In this document: positions 1 through 8,939 of the stretch, one piece after another
How the letters are laid out: every line of letters starts with the position of its first letter
Numbering within the stretch: the first letter of the stretch is position 1
Position numbers and translations under genes: made by a program
Source of the DNA: Candidatus Poribacteria bacterium
GTDB taxonomy: Bacteria > Poribacteria > WGA-4E > PCPOR2b
Direction: 5' to 3'
DNA: 64,000 nucleotides
Assembly: GCA_022822785.1 (NCBI GenBank)
Contig: JAJEAL010000085.1
Span: 16,654-80,653 of the forward strand
The notes under the pieces: model-generated
Databases searched by the model: none
What the model saw: the letters and a program-made list of their open reading frames with translations, nothing else
What the model was told of the DNA's origin: nothing

Positions 1-100
1 GCGGAACCTTGCAAGACCCGTGGGGGAGGCAATTATAACAAGCCTCCTCCTTTAGGGCGGGGTAACTGACTGGTTCTCCCGTTGCGTATTTTCGTTTATT
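1..100. mobile_element. probable right end of an IS200/IS605-family element (partial)
   Basis: The first 65 bases end in a C-rich/G-rich hairpin: CCTCCTCC, loop TTTA, GGGCGGGG, at about 44-63, with two G-T pairs and one mismatch. This resembles the right-end stem-loop that commonly follows tnpB in IS200/IS605 elements (CCTTTAGGGCGGGG). The sequence before it could be the last codons of such a gene, but too little is present to identify a reading frame. Between this hairpin and the methyltransferase stop at 230 I see no gene. The exact element boundary cannot be set from the window, and a chance hairpin is possible. Confidence 0.35.
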
Positions 101-229
101 TTATCATGCACCGGGCGAAATTGAAAGTGAAAAACATCTCTGATTCCTATTCATCTATCCCTCAAGTAGACATGAAGCATCGTATTGAGATTCAATCAGA
201 TATAAACGCAATTGAGAGCTCAGGGCGTA

Positions 230-886
230 TTATTTTATAGAGCGTTCAATAGACCAATGCCGGTCTGAACTTTGGACGACAACAACGTCGGTAAGATTTG
301 TTTGAGCGAGCATCTCTTCGACTTCAAGGAGGGTAAGGGCAGCAAGAAAGGAATCGTAGAAGAGTTTCTTTTGGTAGGGGGTATCATCAGCAGCGTAAAG
401 ATTAACAAGGGCTTGGGCAGCTTCGGGTGTCTCGGGCCGCATTAGGTCACGGATGAAAATCAGACCGCCGGGGCGGATTACACGACTAATTTCTCGAAAA
501 GCCCCCATCGGATTAGGAATATGGTGGATAATGCTGTTGGAAATTACACCATCAAACGATTGATTGGGATGCGGCAAAGCTTTCGCATCGACATGTTCCA
601 ATGCAATCCGATCTGCTAACCCAGCTTCAGCAACGTGCTGTTCTCCGAGTGCAAGCATGTTGGCTGACAGGTCAATTCCGGTGATTCGGATCTTGGGGCA
701 GCGCTGCGCTAAGAAGATGGGAATTTGAGCGGGACCTGTTCCTAGGTCGAGAAAATGTCCCTCATTCGCTCCCAATTCAACCACACGGTCTACAAATGCC
801 GCGTTGACGGTCGAGTGATCCATGGCATCATACGCTTCTGCTTCTTCGCGGGTATCCATGACTTCAGGTTCTAAAATACGTTCCAT
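230..886 (-). CDS. class I SAM-dependent methyltransferase
   Basis: 218 residues with a Methyltransf_11-type Rossmann core. Motif I (LDLGTG, residues 46-51) binds S-adenosylmethionine, an acidic IDLS motif follows near 71-74, and NSIIHHIPNP near 117-126 fits the post-II region of UbiE/MenG-like enzymes. Family members transfer a methyl group to small molecules; the substrate cannot be read from sequence. The ATG at 886 is preceded by a GGGAGAG ribosome site about five bases upstream. It is the first gene after the window-edge IS remnant and runs in the same direction as the aldo/keto reductase-like gene upstream, about 95 bases away. It is a single-domain soluble protein of normal length. Confidence 0.85.
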   Translation of the reverse strand: MERILEPEVMDTREEAEAYDAMDHSTVNAAFVDRVVELGANEGHFLDLGTGPAQIPIFLAQRCPKIRITGIDLSANMLALGEQHVAEAGLADRIALEHVDAKALPHPNQSFDGVISNSIIHHIPNPMGAFREISRVIRPGGLIFIRDLMRPETPEAAQALVNLYAADDTPYQKKLFYDSFLAALTLLEVEEMLAQTNLTDVVVVQSSDRHWSIERSIK

Positions 887-980
887 CGACTCTCCCTTTC
901 GGTTATTTTATGGTGCACTCTATTGTCGAATACTCCTCGGAGAAGGGACAATAATCTAAGTTTTGGCGCAGTGAACTGGA

Positions 981-1772
981 TTATCGTAACAGACCGCTCT
1001 CCTTAATGAGACGGGTGACCATTGTCACGTTATCATGAATCTGATTGGAATGGTCTTTTGTATACATCCCAACCGCGATCGCATCAATTGGCTTGATACG
1101 TTCGAGTGCGGACCGAAATGCGGGAAGTGGTTCACTTCTGCCTGCAGCGAGAACTTTAATTGAGATTACCGGCAGAGGCACAGCTTGAATCGTTGCAATC
1201 GCTGCGTTTCGATCGGCGTCGAGATACATCTCACGGTGGCGGGTGTGATTGTAAAGCGCACAAACGTAAAAATCAACATCATATCCTTCGTGATAGCACT
1301 GTTTCAGAATGCGGGGATCATGCGTTCCTAAACCGGGGGAGAATCCCAAATCTCGGATGAGTTTCAACGCATCATGCAATGTATCCAACTTTCCTGCATC
1401 ATAAAGCTGATCCGTTGTTCCTCCATGATGGTAGATGGCTATTGGCTGGTAATGGGCAATCAATCGAATATGTGCTGCCAGATCTGCATATTCACTTCCT
1501 TTCGCTGTCTGTGCAATCCACTGTATTTTTCCACCAGTGTTTCGGTACTCATTCAGGACCCGCATAATGTGGCGATCTGCCCGCGCCAGCACGGCGTTAA
1601 TTCCGCACCGTTCCGCTTCGCGCAGGTCTGCCATAATCTGATCGGCAGTGTAGTAATCCTCCATCTCCTTCGACTTTGCAGAGGAATGATGGGAAATACC
1701 GCTATATGGGTTCCCACCAATAATCAGGCGGCTCACCCGGTGAGATCCAATGGCAATCGTTGGTAATTTCAT
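981..1772 (-). CDS. aldo/keto reductase-like TIM-barrel protein, probably non-canonical
   Basis: 263 residues. The opening (IAIGSHRVSRLIIGGNPYSG) and the alternating strand/helix pattern resemble aldo/keto reductases. However, the usual DTAxxYG segment that supplies the catalytic Asp and Tyr is replaced by NAVLARADRH near residues 59-68. A Lys remains in QTAKG and a His pair in YHHGG. An active oxidoreductase of the classical type is therefore doubtful; it may be an enzyme with altered chemistry or a binding protein. The ribosome site before the ATG at 1772 is weak (GTGAGTG). The 205 bases between it and truA show no gene. Confidence 0.6.
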   Translation of the reverse strand: MKLPTIAIGSHRVSRLIIGGNPYSGISHHSSAKSKEMEDYYTADQIMADLREAERCGINAVLARADRHIMRVLNEYRNTGGKIQWIAQTAKGSEYADLAAHIRLIAHYQPIAIYHHGGTTDQLYDAGKLDTLHDALKLIRDLGFSPGLGTHDPRILKQCYHEGYDVDFYVCALYNHTRHREMYLDADRNAAIATIQAVPLPVISIKVLAAGRSEPLPAFRSALERIKPIDAIAVGMYTKDHSNQIHDNVTMVTRLIKESGLLR

Positions 1773-1977
1773 GGCACACTCACACCTTTACTTTTAGGTT
1801 ATCAAGTGTAAGCGTCAGTGCAGATTGTGTGCCATGCCAAAAACTAGGTTTTTACCATATAGAACATCGCTGTTGCACAGAATTGGGCAAACTTACCGCC
1901 CCGGTTATTGACAATTTGGTGCGAGTTTATTTACGAACTTGCTAATATGCCAACGGATTGTTTCTAGTACATTATAT

Positions 1978-2712
1978 TTAGTATTTTACACGTAGGAGCG
2001 ACAGACCATGTGGCGGTACGGAAGTCCCAGCGGTCGACCTCTCTCGCGCATCAAGAATTTCGTTTAACTGATCGACCCCATCGTGTTTGTCGTGCAGTTT
2101 CAAGACAGTGCCAACAATCGCGCGAACCATCCCCCGCAAAAAGGCATCCGCTTCAATCTCAAAATAGACCAAATCTCCCTCCCGCCAACATCGGCAGTTA
2201 CAAAGGTCACAGATTGGGTTGATTCGCCCACTACCGGAGCGTTGAAAAGAAGAGAAATCCCGCACCCCAACCAGTGATTGGCAGGCTGTGTTTGCGCCTT
2301 GAACGTCAATTGGCTCAGGAAAAAAGTAAGTATTGTTCCGTAGCAGCGCGGAAGGGTATGCACGATTGAGGATCGTGTATCGATAGGTCCGACTCACCGC
2401 GCTGAACCGGGCGTGGAAATCTGGTGAAACCTCTTCCACGTTAATAATAACAATATCTCGCGGCAGGGTAGCATTAAGTGCCTTCTGAAAGGCGAGTGGT
2501 GGCATCTGCGAACGCGTGTGGAAATTGGCAACCTGACCGGCGGCATGCACCCCTGTGTCCGTCCTCCCTGCCCCAATAATTTGCATTTCTGCTTTGATAA
2601 TCTTTGTGAGCGCGTTCTGGAGGGTCGCCTGAATTGTTTTCACATTGGGTTGGATTTGCCAACCGTGATAGTTTGTGCCGTCGTATTCGATTGTGACTTT
2701 GATATTTCGCAT
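1978..2712 (-). CDS. truA: tRNA pseudouridine synthase A
   Basis: 244 residues, the usual length for TruA, which isomerises uridines 38-40 in the tRNA anticodon stem to pseudouridine. The catalytic motif GAGRTDTGVHA spans residues 47-57 with the nucleophilic Asp at 52. Other family blocks are YDGTNYHGWQ at the N-terminus, RYTI in the middle and the late block FLRGMVRAIVGTVL. The gene is divergent from the phytanoyl-CoA dioxygenase gene; 93 bases separate the two starts and must hold both promoters. It is a stand-alone housekeeping gene here. Confidence 0.97.
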   Translation of the reverse strand: MRNIKVTIEYDGTNYHGWQIQPNVKTIQATLQNALTKIIKAEMQIIGAGRTDTGVHAAGQVANFHTRSQMPPLAFQKALNATLPRDIVIINVEEVSPDFHARFSAVSRTYRYTILNRAYPSALLRNNTYFFPEPIDVQGANTACQSLVGVRDFSSFQRSGSGRINPICDLCNCRCWREGDLVYFEIEADAFLRGMVRAIVGTVLKLHDKHDGVDQLNEILDARERSTAGTSVPPHGLSLLRVKY

Positions 2713-2805
2713 TGTGATTTACAGCGTCACGTTTTCCACTTGATTCTTTTTTTTTTGAATGCTAAACTATCGTGAAATTGGTTTCTACATTCACAGAGGG
2801 AAAAT

Positions 2806-3546
2806 ATGCGGATTAGTGACGCCCAAAAAGCGCAGTTTGCAGAGAAGGGATTTTTCATCCTTGAGGATATCTTCAGCGAGATGGAGATCGACAATCTCAC
2901 TGTTGAAATTGAAAAGTACGTTGACGAAGCGAACCAACAGCTTAAGGTGGCTGGCGGAAAAGGGATAAGCCGTCCGGACGAGATTGTGTTTACCGCTTTC
3001 ATTGCAGAAAAGAACGAGAAAATTCAATCTTTTGTCAAACAGGATAAATTCGTCCGACTGACAACGGATCTCATCGGTCCAGATGTGCGCCTCTATTGGA
3101 ATCAGGCGGTCTTTAAATATCCTGAAACCCCCCAAGAATTTCCGTGGCACCAAGACAACGGGTATACCCCTCTTGATCCGGAACAGTATTACACCTGTTG
3201 GCTAGCACTTAGTGATTCAACAGTGGAAAACGGTTGTATCTGGGTGTTGCCCGAAAGTCATAAATTTGGCACACAACCACATAAGCGAACAATGTTAGGG
3301 CAGGTCGGATATTCGGGCGACAATCCGGGGGTGTCCGTGCCGCTGAAAAAGGGAAGTATGGCAGTTTTTTCATCGTTGCTTTTTCATCGGAGTGGTCCGA
3401 ATCTGACGGAGGGTGTCCGTAAGGCGTATATTATTCAGTATATACCGGCTCACGCGAGAAACGCAAGAAATAACGACCCCTTTACGGATCGACTCTGGGT
3501 TGCAAAAGACGGTAAACGGTATGATGGCGAACCGTTAGATGGGTAA
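2806..3546 (+). CDS. phytanoyl-CoA dioxygenase (PhyH) family protein
   Basis: 246 residues, a non-haem Fe(II)/2-oxoglutarate-dependent oxygenase of the PhyH family. The iron triad is visible: His115 and Asp117 in WHQD and His194 in FHRSG, with Arg205 placed to hold the 2-oxoglutarate carboxylate. Such enzymes hydroxylate lipids, betaines or natural products; the substrate is unknown. The start ATG follows an AGAGGGA ribosome site. It is followed within about 40 bases by a GNAT gene and then an aldo/keto reductase on the same strand, so the three probably form one transcription unit. Confidence 0.9.
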   Translation: MRISDAQKAQFAEKGFFILEDIFSEMEIDNLTVEIEKYVDEANQQLKVAGGKGISRPDEIVFTAFIAEKNEKIQSFVKQDKFVRLTTDLIGPDVRLYWNQAVFKYPETPQEFPWHQDNGYTPLDPEQYYTCWLALSDSTVENGCIWVLPESHKFGTQPHKRTMLGQVGYSGDNPGVSVPLKKGSMAVFSSLLFHRSGPNLTEGVRKAYIIQYIPAHARNARNNDPFTDRLWVAKDGKRYDGEPLDG

Positions 3547-3584
3547 GATTGGCAAGCAGTTTCCGGTGGTTCGGACAGGAGACT

Positions 3585-4022
3585 ATGGAAACTAGCATGG
3601 ATGATATGACACTCGAATACTCAACCAATGCTGTCAACTGGGCAGAATTGGCTGAGGTGTACCGTCTAGCACCGTTGGGCACGTATGATCCAGCGCAGTT
3701 AAAACGGGCTTACGAACGGAGCGAGGTTTGCTGCTTTGCATATCGTGGCACCCAGTTAGTTGCCGCCGGGCGTGCACTGTCCGATGGGGAATATTTCGCA
3801 TTCATTTGTGATATTGTTGTGCTACCGGAATTTCAACGACAGGGGATCGGGACACGCATCATGAATGCGATGTCTGAGAAATTAGCTGCTGAAAAGACTC
3901 TCCTCGCCTGTGTGATTGGGCAGGAGGGTTTCTATAGAAACCTGGGGTTCTTGAGACATAAATCTGTAATGGCACTGTATCCTAATGCCGAATGGTATAA
4001 GGAGAACGGGCTTTTGGAGTGA
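3585..4022 (+). CDS. GNAT family N-acetyltransferase
   Basis: About 145 residues. The acetyl-CoA pyrophosphate-binding motif A reads VLPEFQRQGIGTRIM (R/QxxGxG/A), and the late block FYRNLGF is typical of small GNAT enzymes. The substrate is unknown. The frame is open from a TTG at 3549, but AGGAG at 3577-3581 favours the ATG at 3585; ATG 3597 is also possible. The stop codon TGA at 4020-4022 overlaps the ribosome site of the next gene (AAGGAGG at 4022-4028), suggesting translational coupling. Confidence 0.85.
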   Translation: METSMDDMTLEYSTNAVNWAELAEVYRLAPLGTYDPAQLKRAYERSEVCCFAYRGTQLVAAGRALSDGEYFAFICDIVVLPEFQRQGIGTRIMNAMSEKLAAEKTLLACVIGQEGFYRNLGFLRHKSVMALYPNAEWYKENGLLE

Positions 4023-4033
4023 AGGAGGATAAC

Positions 4034-4804
4034 GTGGAACGACTTGAATACGGAAATACAGGACTCGAAATTTCACGCCTCTGCTTTGGGGCAGGGCATC
4101 TGAATAATATCTGTGCGAATTACGCGGAAGGTGGCGACCTGCTGCGTGAAGCATTTAATCAGGGAATTACCTTTTGGGATACAGCTGAAGGGTATGGAAG
4201 CCAGCCACATTTGGGTGCAGCGTTGAAGGGTATTGAACGCGGCCAAGTCGTTATCCAAACCAAAACTGGAGCCAAGGATTATGATGGTGCCCAGGAAAGC
4301 ATTCAACGTTCGCTCCGAGAGATGGGAACCGATTATCTTGATGTGCTTTTGCTGCACGGAATCTCTTCACCTGAAGATTTGGAGTCGCGCGAGGGCGCTC
4401 TGTCAGCGTTTCTGGATGCCAAAAGCAAGGGACTTGTCCGTGCCATCGGCTGCTCAACACATCTCCACACTGGACCGGTCATGGATGCGGTTATCGATCA
4501 CCCGGAGATTCAGGTCATTTTGGCGACAGCGAACAAAGAAGGGAGAATGTTGGAAGGCGGTCCATTGGATCAGCATCTGGAGTATCTCCGGCGGGCTTAT
4601 GACCTCGGCAAAGGATTGAGTATTATGAAGGTTATTGCAGCGGGGCGGATTGCTGAATCGGAGTTTGAGGATTGGATTCGTTGGGGATTTGAGTTGGAGA
4701 TTGCACACGGTATCAATCTCGGGATGTCCAACCGCTCAGAGATTGATTTCGATGTGCGAATTGCACGTGAACATGCGAGGCGACGGCTCCGCAAGGTTGC
4801 GTGA
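4034..4804 (+). CDS. aldo/keto reductase
   Basis: 256 residues counted from the GTG at 4034, chosen because AAGGAGG ends five bases before it; an upstream in-frame GTG at 4019 lies in the previous gene. The complete aldo/keto reductase tetrad is present: Asp49 and Tyr54 in DTAEGYG, Lys77 in QTKTG and His108 in LLLHG. The family reduces carbonyls with NAD(P)H. The C-terminus is short and basic (RRRLRKVA). It closes the PhyH-GNAT-AKR run and is followed by the DUF3500 gene 45 bases later. Confidence 0.9.
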   Translation: MERLEYGNTGLEISRLCFGAGHLNNICANYAEGGDLLREAFNQGITFWDTAEGYGSQPHLGAALKGIERGQVVIQTKTGAKDYDGAQESIQRSLREMGTDYLDVLLLHGISSPEDLESREGALSAFLDAKSKGLVRAIGCSTHLHTGPVMDAVIDHPEIQVILATANKEGRMLEGGPLDQHLEYLRRAYDLGKGLSIMKVIAAGRIAESEFEDWIRWGFELEIAHGINLGMSNRSEIDFDVRIAREHARRRLRKVA

Positions 4805-4849
4805 GAAACGATAAAGGCTTTTGATTCTTCAAACCGAGGAGGTGTAAAT

Positions 4850-5878
4850 ATGACAGCACATACACATGACGCTTCACCGACATCGACAGTGGTTCCTGCT
4901 TCCGAGACGGCTGAGCGGATGGCGATTGCTTGTGCGAATTTTCTAGAAGCTTTGACACCCGATTTGCGGCGGAAGGCAGAATTTGCGTTTGAAGATGCTG
5001 AACGTCAGCGGTGGCACTACATACCGCGTGAGATGTTCAATCGCAAAGGGGTATATATCCAAGAGATGAATCAAAAACAACGGGAGGCGGCTTTTAATCT
5101 GCTCTCTACGGGGTTAAGTCCAACAGGCTATCAAAAGGCAACGGCGATTATTGATTTGGAAGCCACACTCGGCGAGCAGGAACGGATGGAAGGGGTAGCG
5201 CGGCTCGCACGAGATCCCGAACTTTATGCCTTCAGTTTTTTTGGGGATCCGACGAATCACAGTCTTTGGGGCTGGCGAGCGGAGGGGCATCATGTCTCCC
5301 TGCATTTTACCGTTGTGAACCGGGCGTTGATTACACCGAATCCGTTCTTTTTTGGCTCTAATCCGGCAGAGGTTCGACATGGGCCCGACAAAGGATTACG
5401 GATTTTGTCTGCGGAAGAAGATCTTGCCAGACAGCTGTTGGAATCTCTCAATTCGGATCAGAAAAGTAAAACGGTTATCAACGAAACAGCACCTGACGAC
5501 ATTCTGACGCGAGATGTTCCAAAAGTCGAGATTGACGCTGCTGAGGGGCTAGCTGTTGAATCAATGACAACCATACAACGTGAGGTGCTCGTGCAGCTCA
5601 TTGACACCTACATCAATCGGCTTCCGGATCAACTAGCGAAAATTGAGGAGCAGAAGCTGCGCGATGCAGGCATAAATGATATCCACTTCGCTTGGGCAGG
5701 ACCGGCGAATCGTGGACAGCCGCACTATTATCGTCTTCACGGTTCCTTCTTCTTTGTGGAATATGACAATACGCAAAATAATGCGAACCATATCCACACC
5801 GTTTGGCGACATATCGAAGATGATTTCGGTATAGATTTACTCCGTTCCCACTATCAAAACGGCCACCATCACGCCTAA
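4850..5878 (+). CDS. DUF3500 family protein
   Basis: 342 residues, within the usual size range of DUF3500. Characteristic blocks are WHYIPR, GLSPTGYQKA, the GWRAEGHHVSLHFT segment, FFGSNPAEVRHGP, a HFAWAG block and the C-terminal EYDNTQNNANHIHTVWR, followed by a histidine-rich end (HHHA). The function is not established; the conserved His, Asn and Asp residues suggest a metal- or ligand-binding fold. No signal peptide is visible, so it is probably cytoplasmic. The ATG follows GAGGTGTAAAT. The convergent RNA methyltransferase gene shares the hairpin at 5895-5935. Confidence 0.9.
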   Translation: MTAHTHDASPTSTVVPASETAERMAIACANFLEALTPDLRRKAEFAFEDAERQRWHYIPREMFNRKGVYIQEMNQKQREAAFNLLSTGLSPTGYQKATAIIDLEATLGEQERMEGVARLARDPELYAFSFFGDPTNHSLWGWRAEGHHVSLHFTVVNRALITPNPFFFGSNPAEVRHGPDKGLRILSAEEDLARQLLESLNSDQKSKTVINETAPDDILTRDVPKVEIDAAEGLAVESMTTIQREVLVQLIDTYINRLPDQLAKIEEQKLRDAGINDIHFAWAGPANRGQPHYYRLHGSFFFVEYDNTQNNANHIHTVWRHIEDDFGIDLLRSHYQNGHHHA

Positions 5879-5894
5879 AATGAGGTCAGACACT

Positions 5895-5935
5895 GTAAAA
5901 CCGTGCGGAGGCACAGATTCTTCGCACGGTTTTAC
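5895..5935. terminator. bidirectional hairpin between convergent genes
   Basis: A perfect 13-base inverted repeat (GTAAAACCGTGCG at 5895-5907; its complement at 5923-5935) with a 15-base loop lies between the stop of the DUF3500 gene and the stop of the convergent SpoU-type gene, overlapping the latter's TAA at 5932-5934. The A/T run inside the base of the stem gives a U-tract on either strand, so it can serve both genes as an intrinsic terminator. Confidence 0.75.
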
Positions 5936-6795
5936 GGTTCGAGTCGGTTCGCCCGAAACCATTCATATATCAACACGCTTCCCGCCACCGCAACGTTGAG
6001 CGATTCTACCTTCCCCGTCATTGGCAGCCGGGCCCACTCTTCGGTTTGTGCACGCACTGCATCCGATATGCCTCGCACATCGTGCCCCAAAACTATGGCG
6101 ACCCGTCCTTTCCAATTTTCTTGATTCCAGAGTTTCCCGAGATGCGGATCCGCTCCCATCGTTCTGAACCCTTTTTCACGCAACCATCCGAAAAGCCTTG
6201 GGATGTCCGCCGTTTGGACAAGGGGGATACTGAACAGGGAGCCGTGACTGCCTCTAACAGATTTCGGGTGAAAAATATCCACGCAGGGTGGGATGAGGAA
6301 AACGGCTGCAGCCCCAACAGCATCTGCGGTACGGAGAATCATCCCAAGATTGCTTGGCGTTTGTGTTCCATCCAGAACCAGAATCAGTTCGTCATCGGCC
6401 AGGGAGATGTCCTGAAACGACACCTCGAATAGGGCGAAAGTTGCGACAATGTGCGTCTGTATGACATTGGGCGGTGCCTTATGGGGTGAAGCATATACAT
6501 TGCCGGCGGCAGCTGATAGTGTATGTAACACTTGCGTTGACACTGCGACGAGTGCTGCACCTGCGTTTCGCAATCGGTTGAGCAGCTGCTGAACAGCTTT
6601 TTCACGGCATTGTTCCTCACAATAGAAAACTTCGACCGGTTGTATACCTGCATCAAGGGCTAGATGCAAGATTTCAAAGCCTTCGACGAGAAAACGTCTC
6701 TGCCGCTGTCGGTATTTACGTGCCTGAAGTTTGCGGGCGGCGGCGACTCGCTGGTTATTGACACTGGTAATAGTAGAGTGCTGCTGGGTAAACAT
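5932..6795 (-). CDS. TrmH/SpoU-family RNA 2'-O-ribose methyltransferase
   Basis: 287 residues. An N-terminal SpoU_sub_bind-like substrate-binding region (basic, RKYRQRQRRFLVEG) is followed by the trefoil-knotted SPOUT domain, whose three motifs are all present: LDGTQTPSNLGMILRTADA, VLGHDVRGIS, and the C-terminal knot block PMTGKVESLNVAVAG. These enzymes methylate ribose in 23S rRNA or tRNA; RlmB is the closest well-known model, but the exact target is not certain. No clear ribosome site precedes ATG 6795. The 199 bases up to prmC contain no gene. Confidence 0.88.
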   Translation of the reverse strand: MFTQQHSTITSVNNQRVAAARKLQARKYRQRQRRFLVEGFEILHLALDAGIQPVEVFYCEEQCREKAVQQLLNRLRNAGAALVAVSTQVLHTLSAAAGNVYASPHKAPPNVIQTHIVATFALFEVSFQDISLADDELILVLDGTQTPSNLGMILRTADAVGAAAVFLIPPCVDIFHPKSVRGSHGSLFSIPLVQTADIPRLFGWLREKGFRTMGADPHLGKLWNQENWKGRVAIVLGHDVRGISDAVRAQTEEWARLPMTGKVESLNVAVAGSVLIYEWFRANRLEP

Positions 6796-6994
6796 AGGAT
6801 TGTGCTTCTGTTAAGCAACTATTTTCCTGCAGGTTATAGAAGCGTAGTGTAGGGTTTCACCGCGTCTATTTGTAAGCAGGTGTCGTTGAAAAGCGTAGTT
6901 CCGATTGTCGCTGATGGGATTGCTTTTTACCGTTCAGCCTAACTCTGCGCCGGCAGCGTTTGACGTACGTCCTGTCAAATGTCAATACGGCTAG

Positions 6995-7852
6995 CTAAAT
7001 ACTCGCGAGAACCACACGCTCAATACCGGCATAATCCTGGATGACTTCACAACGTTGATAGGCTGGTTCGGATTTAATCAGGTCTTGAACAGCGTAGCTT
7101 TGGTTGTGACCAATTTCCAAGATGAGTTTTCCTTCCGTATTCAAGTACTGGGGTGCATCGGTTACGAGACGCCGAATGATATCAAGTCCATCAACCCCAG
7201 CAAAAAGTGCAACCTCCGGTTCGTGCTTCCGAACATCCGGCGGGAGGGTCGAGGCCTCGTCAACACTCACATAAGGTGGATTGGACGCAATCCAATCAAA
7301 ATGGGTGTCGGATAGTTGCTGCAACGGTTCAAACAGATCGCCCTGAAGGAGTGTGAGTCGATCCGCGCAGTTATGGTTGAGCGCATTCCGCTCGGCTACT
7401 TCTAGGGCCTCTATTGAGAAATCTGTGGCGATTAGCTCCCAATCGGGTCGGTGATGAGCAGAGCTGATTGCGATGGCACCACAGCCTGTTCCGATGTCGA
7501 CGAACCGACACGGTTCCTTCTGAAGTTCTAGCACTGTCTCAACTAGGATTTCCGTCTCTGGTCGGGGAATTAGTACACGCGGATCTACATAGAAGTCGAG
7601 TGCCATAAACTCTTTGTGGTTTGTGAGGTAACTCACAGGGGTATGGTCAATCCGCTTTTTAATCAACTCCCGAAATTTTGAGAGTGCCTCTTGGAAAACG
7701 GGCATCTCAAAGGAGAGATAGAGTTGCAAGCGACTCTTTTGCAGGAGGTGTCCGAGCAACAGTTCCGCATCTAACCGCGGGGTGGGGACTTCATGACGTT
7801 CAAAGTATTCCGTCGTCCATTCGATAAGGTCAATAACGCGCCAGGTTTTCAC
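6995..7852 (-). CDS. prmC: peptide chain release factor N5-glutamine methyltransferase
   Basis: 285 residues. PrmC (HemK) methylates the Gln of the GGQ loop of RF1 and RF2, raising termination efficiency. The N-terminal helical substrate-binding domain holds the RLDAELLLGH block; the Rossmann domain has motif I (DIGTGCGAIAIS) and the diagnostic NPPYVS motif that binds the glutamine amide. The start ATG overlaps the stop of prfA by four bases (7849-7852), so the modifying enzyme is translationally coupled to its substrate, the classical prfA-prmC arrangement. Confidence 0.96.
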   Translation of the reverse strand: MKTWRVIDLIEWTTEYFERHEVPTPRLDAELLLGHLLQKSRLQLYLSFEMPVFQEALSKFRELIKKRIDHTPVSYLTNHKEFMALDFYVDPRVLIPRPETEILVETVLELQKEPCRFVDIGTGCGAIAISSAHHRPDWELIATDFSIEALEVAERNALNHNCADRLTLLQGDLFEPLQQLSDTHFDWIASNPPYVSVDEASTLPPDVRKHEPEVALFAGVDGLDIIRRLVTDAPQYLNTEGKLILEIGHNQSYAVQDLIKSEPAYQRCEVIQDYAGIERVVLASI

Positions 7853-8919
7853 GACGATAAGTTCTTCAACTGCTCCGCTTGTTCCGCGTCTATCAAGGCA
7901 TCAATGAAAGTGTCAATCTCTCCATCTAAAACTGCCTCCAACTGATAAACACTTAAACCGATACGATGGTCTGTCACCCGACTTTGAGGGAAGTTATAGG
8001 TGCGAATTTTTTCACTTCGATCGCCGCTGCCAATCATGGACTTCCGCGTTTGGGCGCGTTCAGCTTCCTGTTCAGCTTGCATCTGTTCAAGTAGGCGGGA
8101 GCGCAAAATCTTCATCGCCTTGGCTCTATTTTTATGCTGGGATTTTTCATCTTGGCAAGATACAGTGAGTCCTGTAGGGATGTATGTAATTCGGATCGCG
8201 GAATCGGTTGTATTGACGCTCTGACCGCCTGGGCCCGATGAGCGAAACGCCTCAATCCGTAGGTCTTCCGCGTCAATTTTGAGGTCCACCTCCTCTGCCT
8301 CCGGCAATACAGCAACGGTTACCGCTGATGTGTGGATTCGCCCGCTAGCTTCTGTGGTAGGGACGCGCTGCACACGGTGTGTACCGCCCTCAAACTTTAG
8401 CCGACTATATGCCCGGTCCCCGCTGATAGAAAAAGCGACTTCTTTGAAACCTTTTAGTCCGGTGGCATTAGAGTTGAGCAGTTCTATTTTCCAACCTTTA
8501 TGCTCCGCGTATCTTGAATACATCCGGAAAAGTTCTCCGGCAAATAAACTGGCTTCTTCTCCCCCGGTTCCCGCACGGATTTCCACAATCACATTCTTTT
8601 CAGCGTTTACATCCTTCGGTAGCAGTAAGATTTTCAGTTCTGTTTCTAAGTTATCTCTCTGCTCAGTAAGCAAATCGAGCTCCTGCTTAGCAAAGTCAAT
8701 AAACTCAGCATCGGTCTCCTGTTCAAGCAGCGCAGCGGTCTCGTCAATCTCTTTCGCTGTTTTTTGATATGCTGTATACTTCGAAACAATCGGCGCGAGT
8801 TCCGCGTGTGACTTCGCAAGTTTTTGTAAGTTTTGCCGATCGGCAATTTGCACAGGATCTGCTAAGTTCTTTTCAATTTCTAAATATGTCGCTTCTATCT
8901 CTTTTAACTTCTCAAGCAT
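7849..8919 (-). CDS. prfA: peptide chain release factor 1
   Basis: 356 residues, full length. RF1 reads UAA and UAG and triggers peptide release. The catalytic GGQ is in SSGPGGQSVNTTDSA. The codon-recognition tripeptide position reads PTT (RVPTTEASGRIHTS), fitting the RF1 P-x-T pattern and not the SPF of RF2. No strong ribosome site precedes ATG 8919. The gene lies only 20 bases after the stop of a PhyH gene and may be co-transcribed with it, and it overlaps prmC by four bases. Confidence 0.97.
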   Translation of the reverse strand: MLEKLKEIEATYLEIEKNLADPVQIADRQNLQKLAKSHAELAPIVSKYTAYQKTAKEIDETAALLEQETDAEFIDFAKQELDLLTEQRDNLETELKILLLPKDVNAEKNVIVEIRAGTGGEEASLFAGELFRMYSRYAEHKGWKIELLNSNATGLKGFKEVAFSISGDRAYSRLKFEGGTHRVQRVPTTEASGRIHTSAVTVAVLPEAEEVDLKIDAEDLRIEAFRSSGPGGQSVNTTDSAIRITYIPTGLTVSCQDEKSQHKNRAKAMKILRSRLLEQMQAEQEAERAQTRKSMIGSGDRSEKIRTYNFPQSRVTDHRIGLSVYQLEAVLDGEIDTFIDALIDAEQAEQLKNLSS

Positions 8920-8939
8920 GATTGAGTACCATCTTAGTG

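Noticed and set aside
5930..5960. tRNA T-loop-like GGTTCGAGTC
   Set aside because: No cloverleaf can be built around it, and the bases belong to the end of the RNA methyltransferase gene and its terminator.
8279..8767. 162-codon plus-strand frame, serine-rich
   Set aside because: Antisense shadow of prfA; the composition (Ser/Val-rich) is typical of a reversed reading of a Glu/Ala-rich gene.
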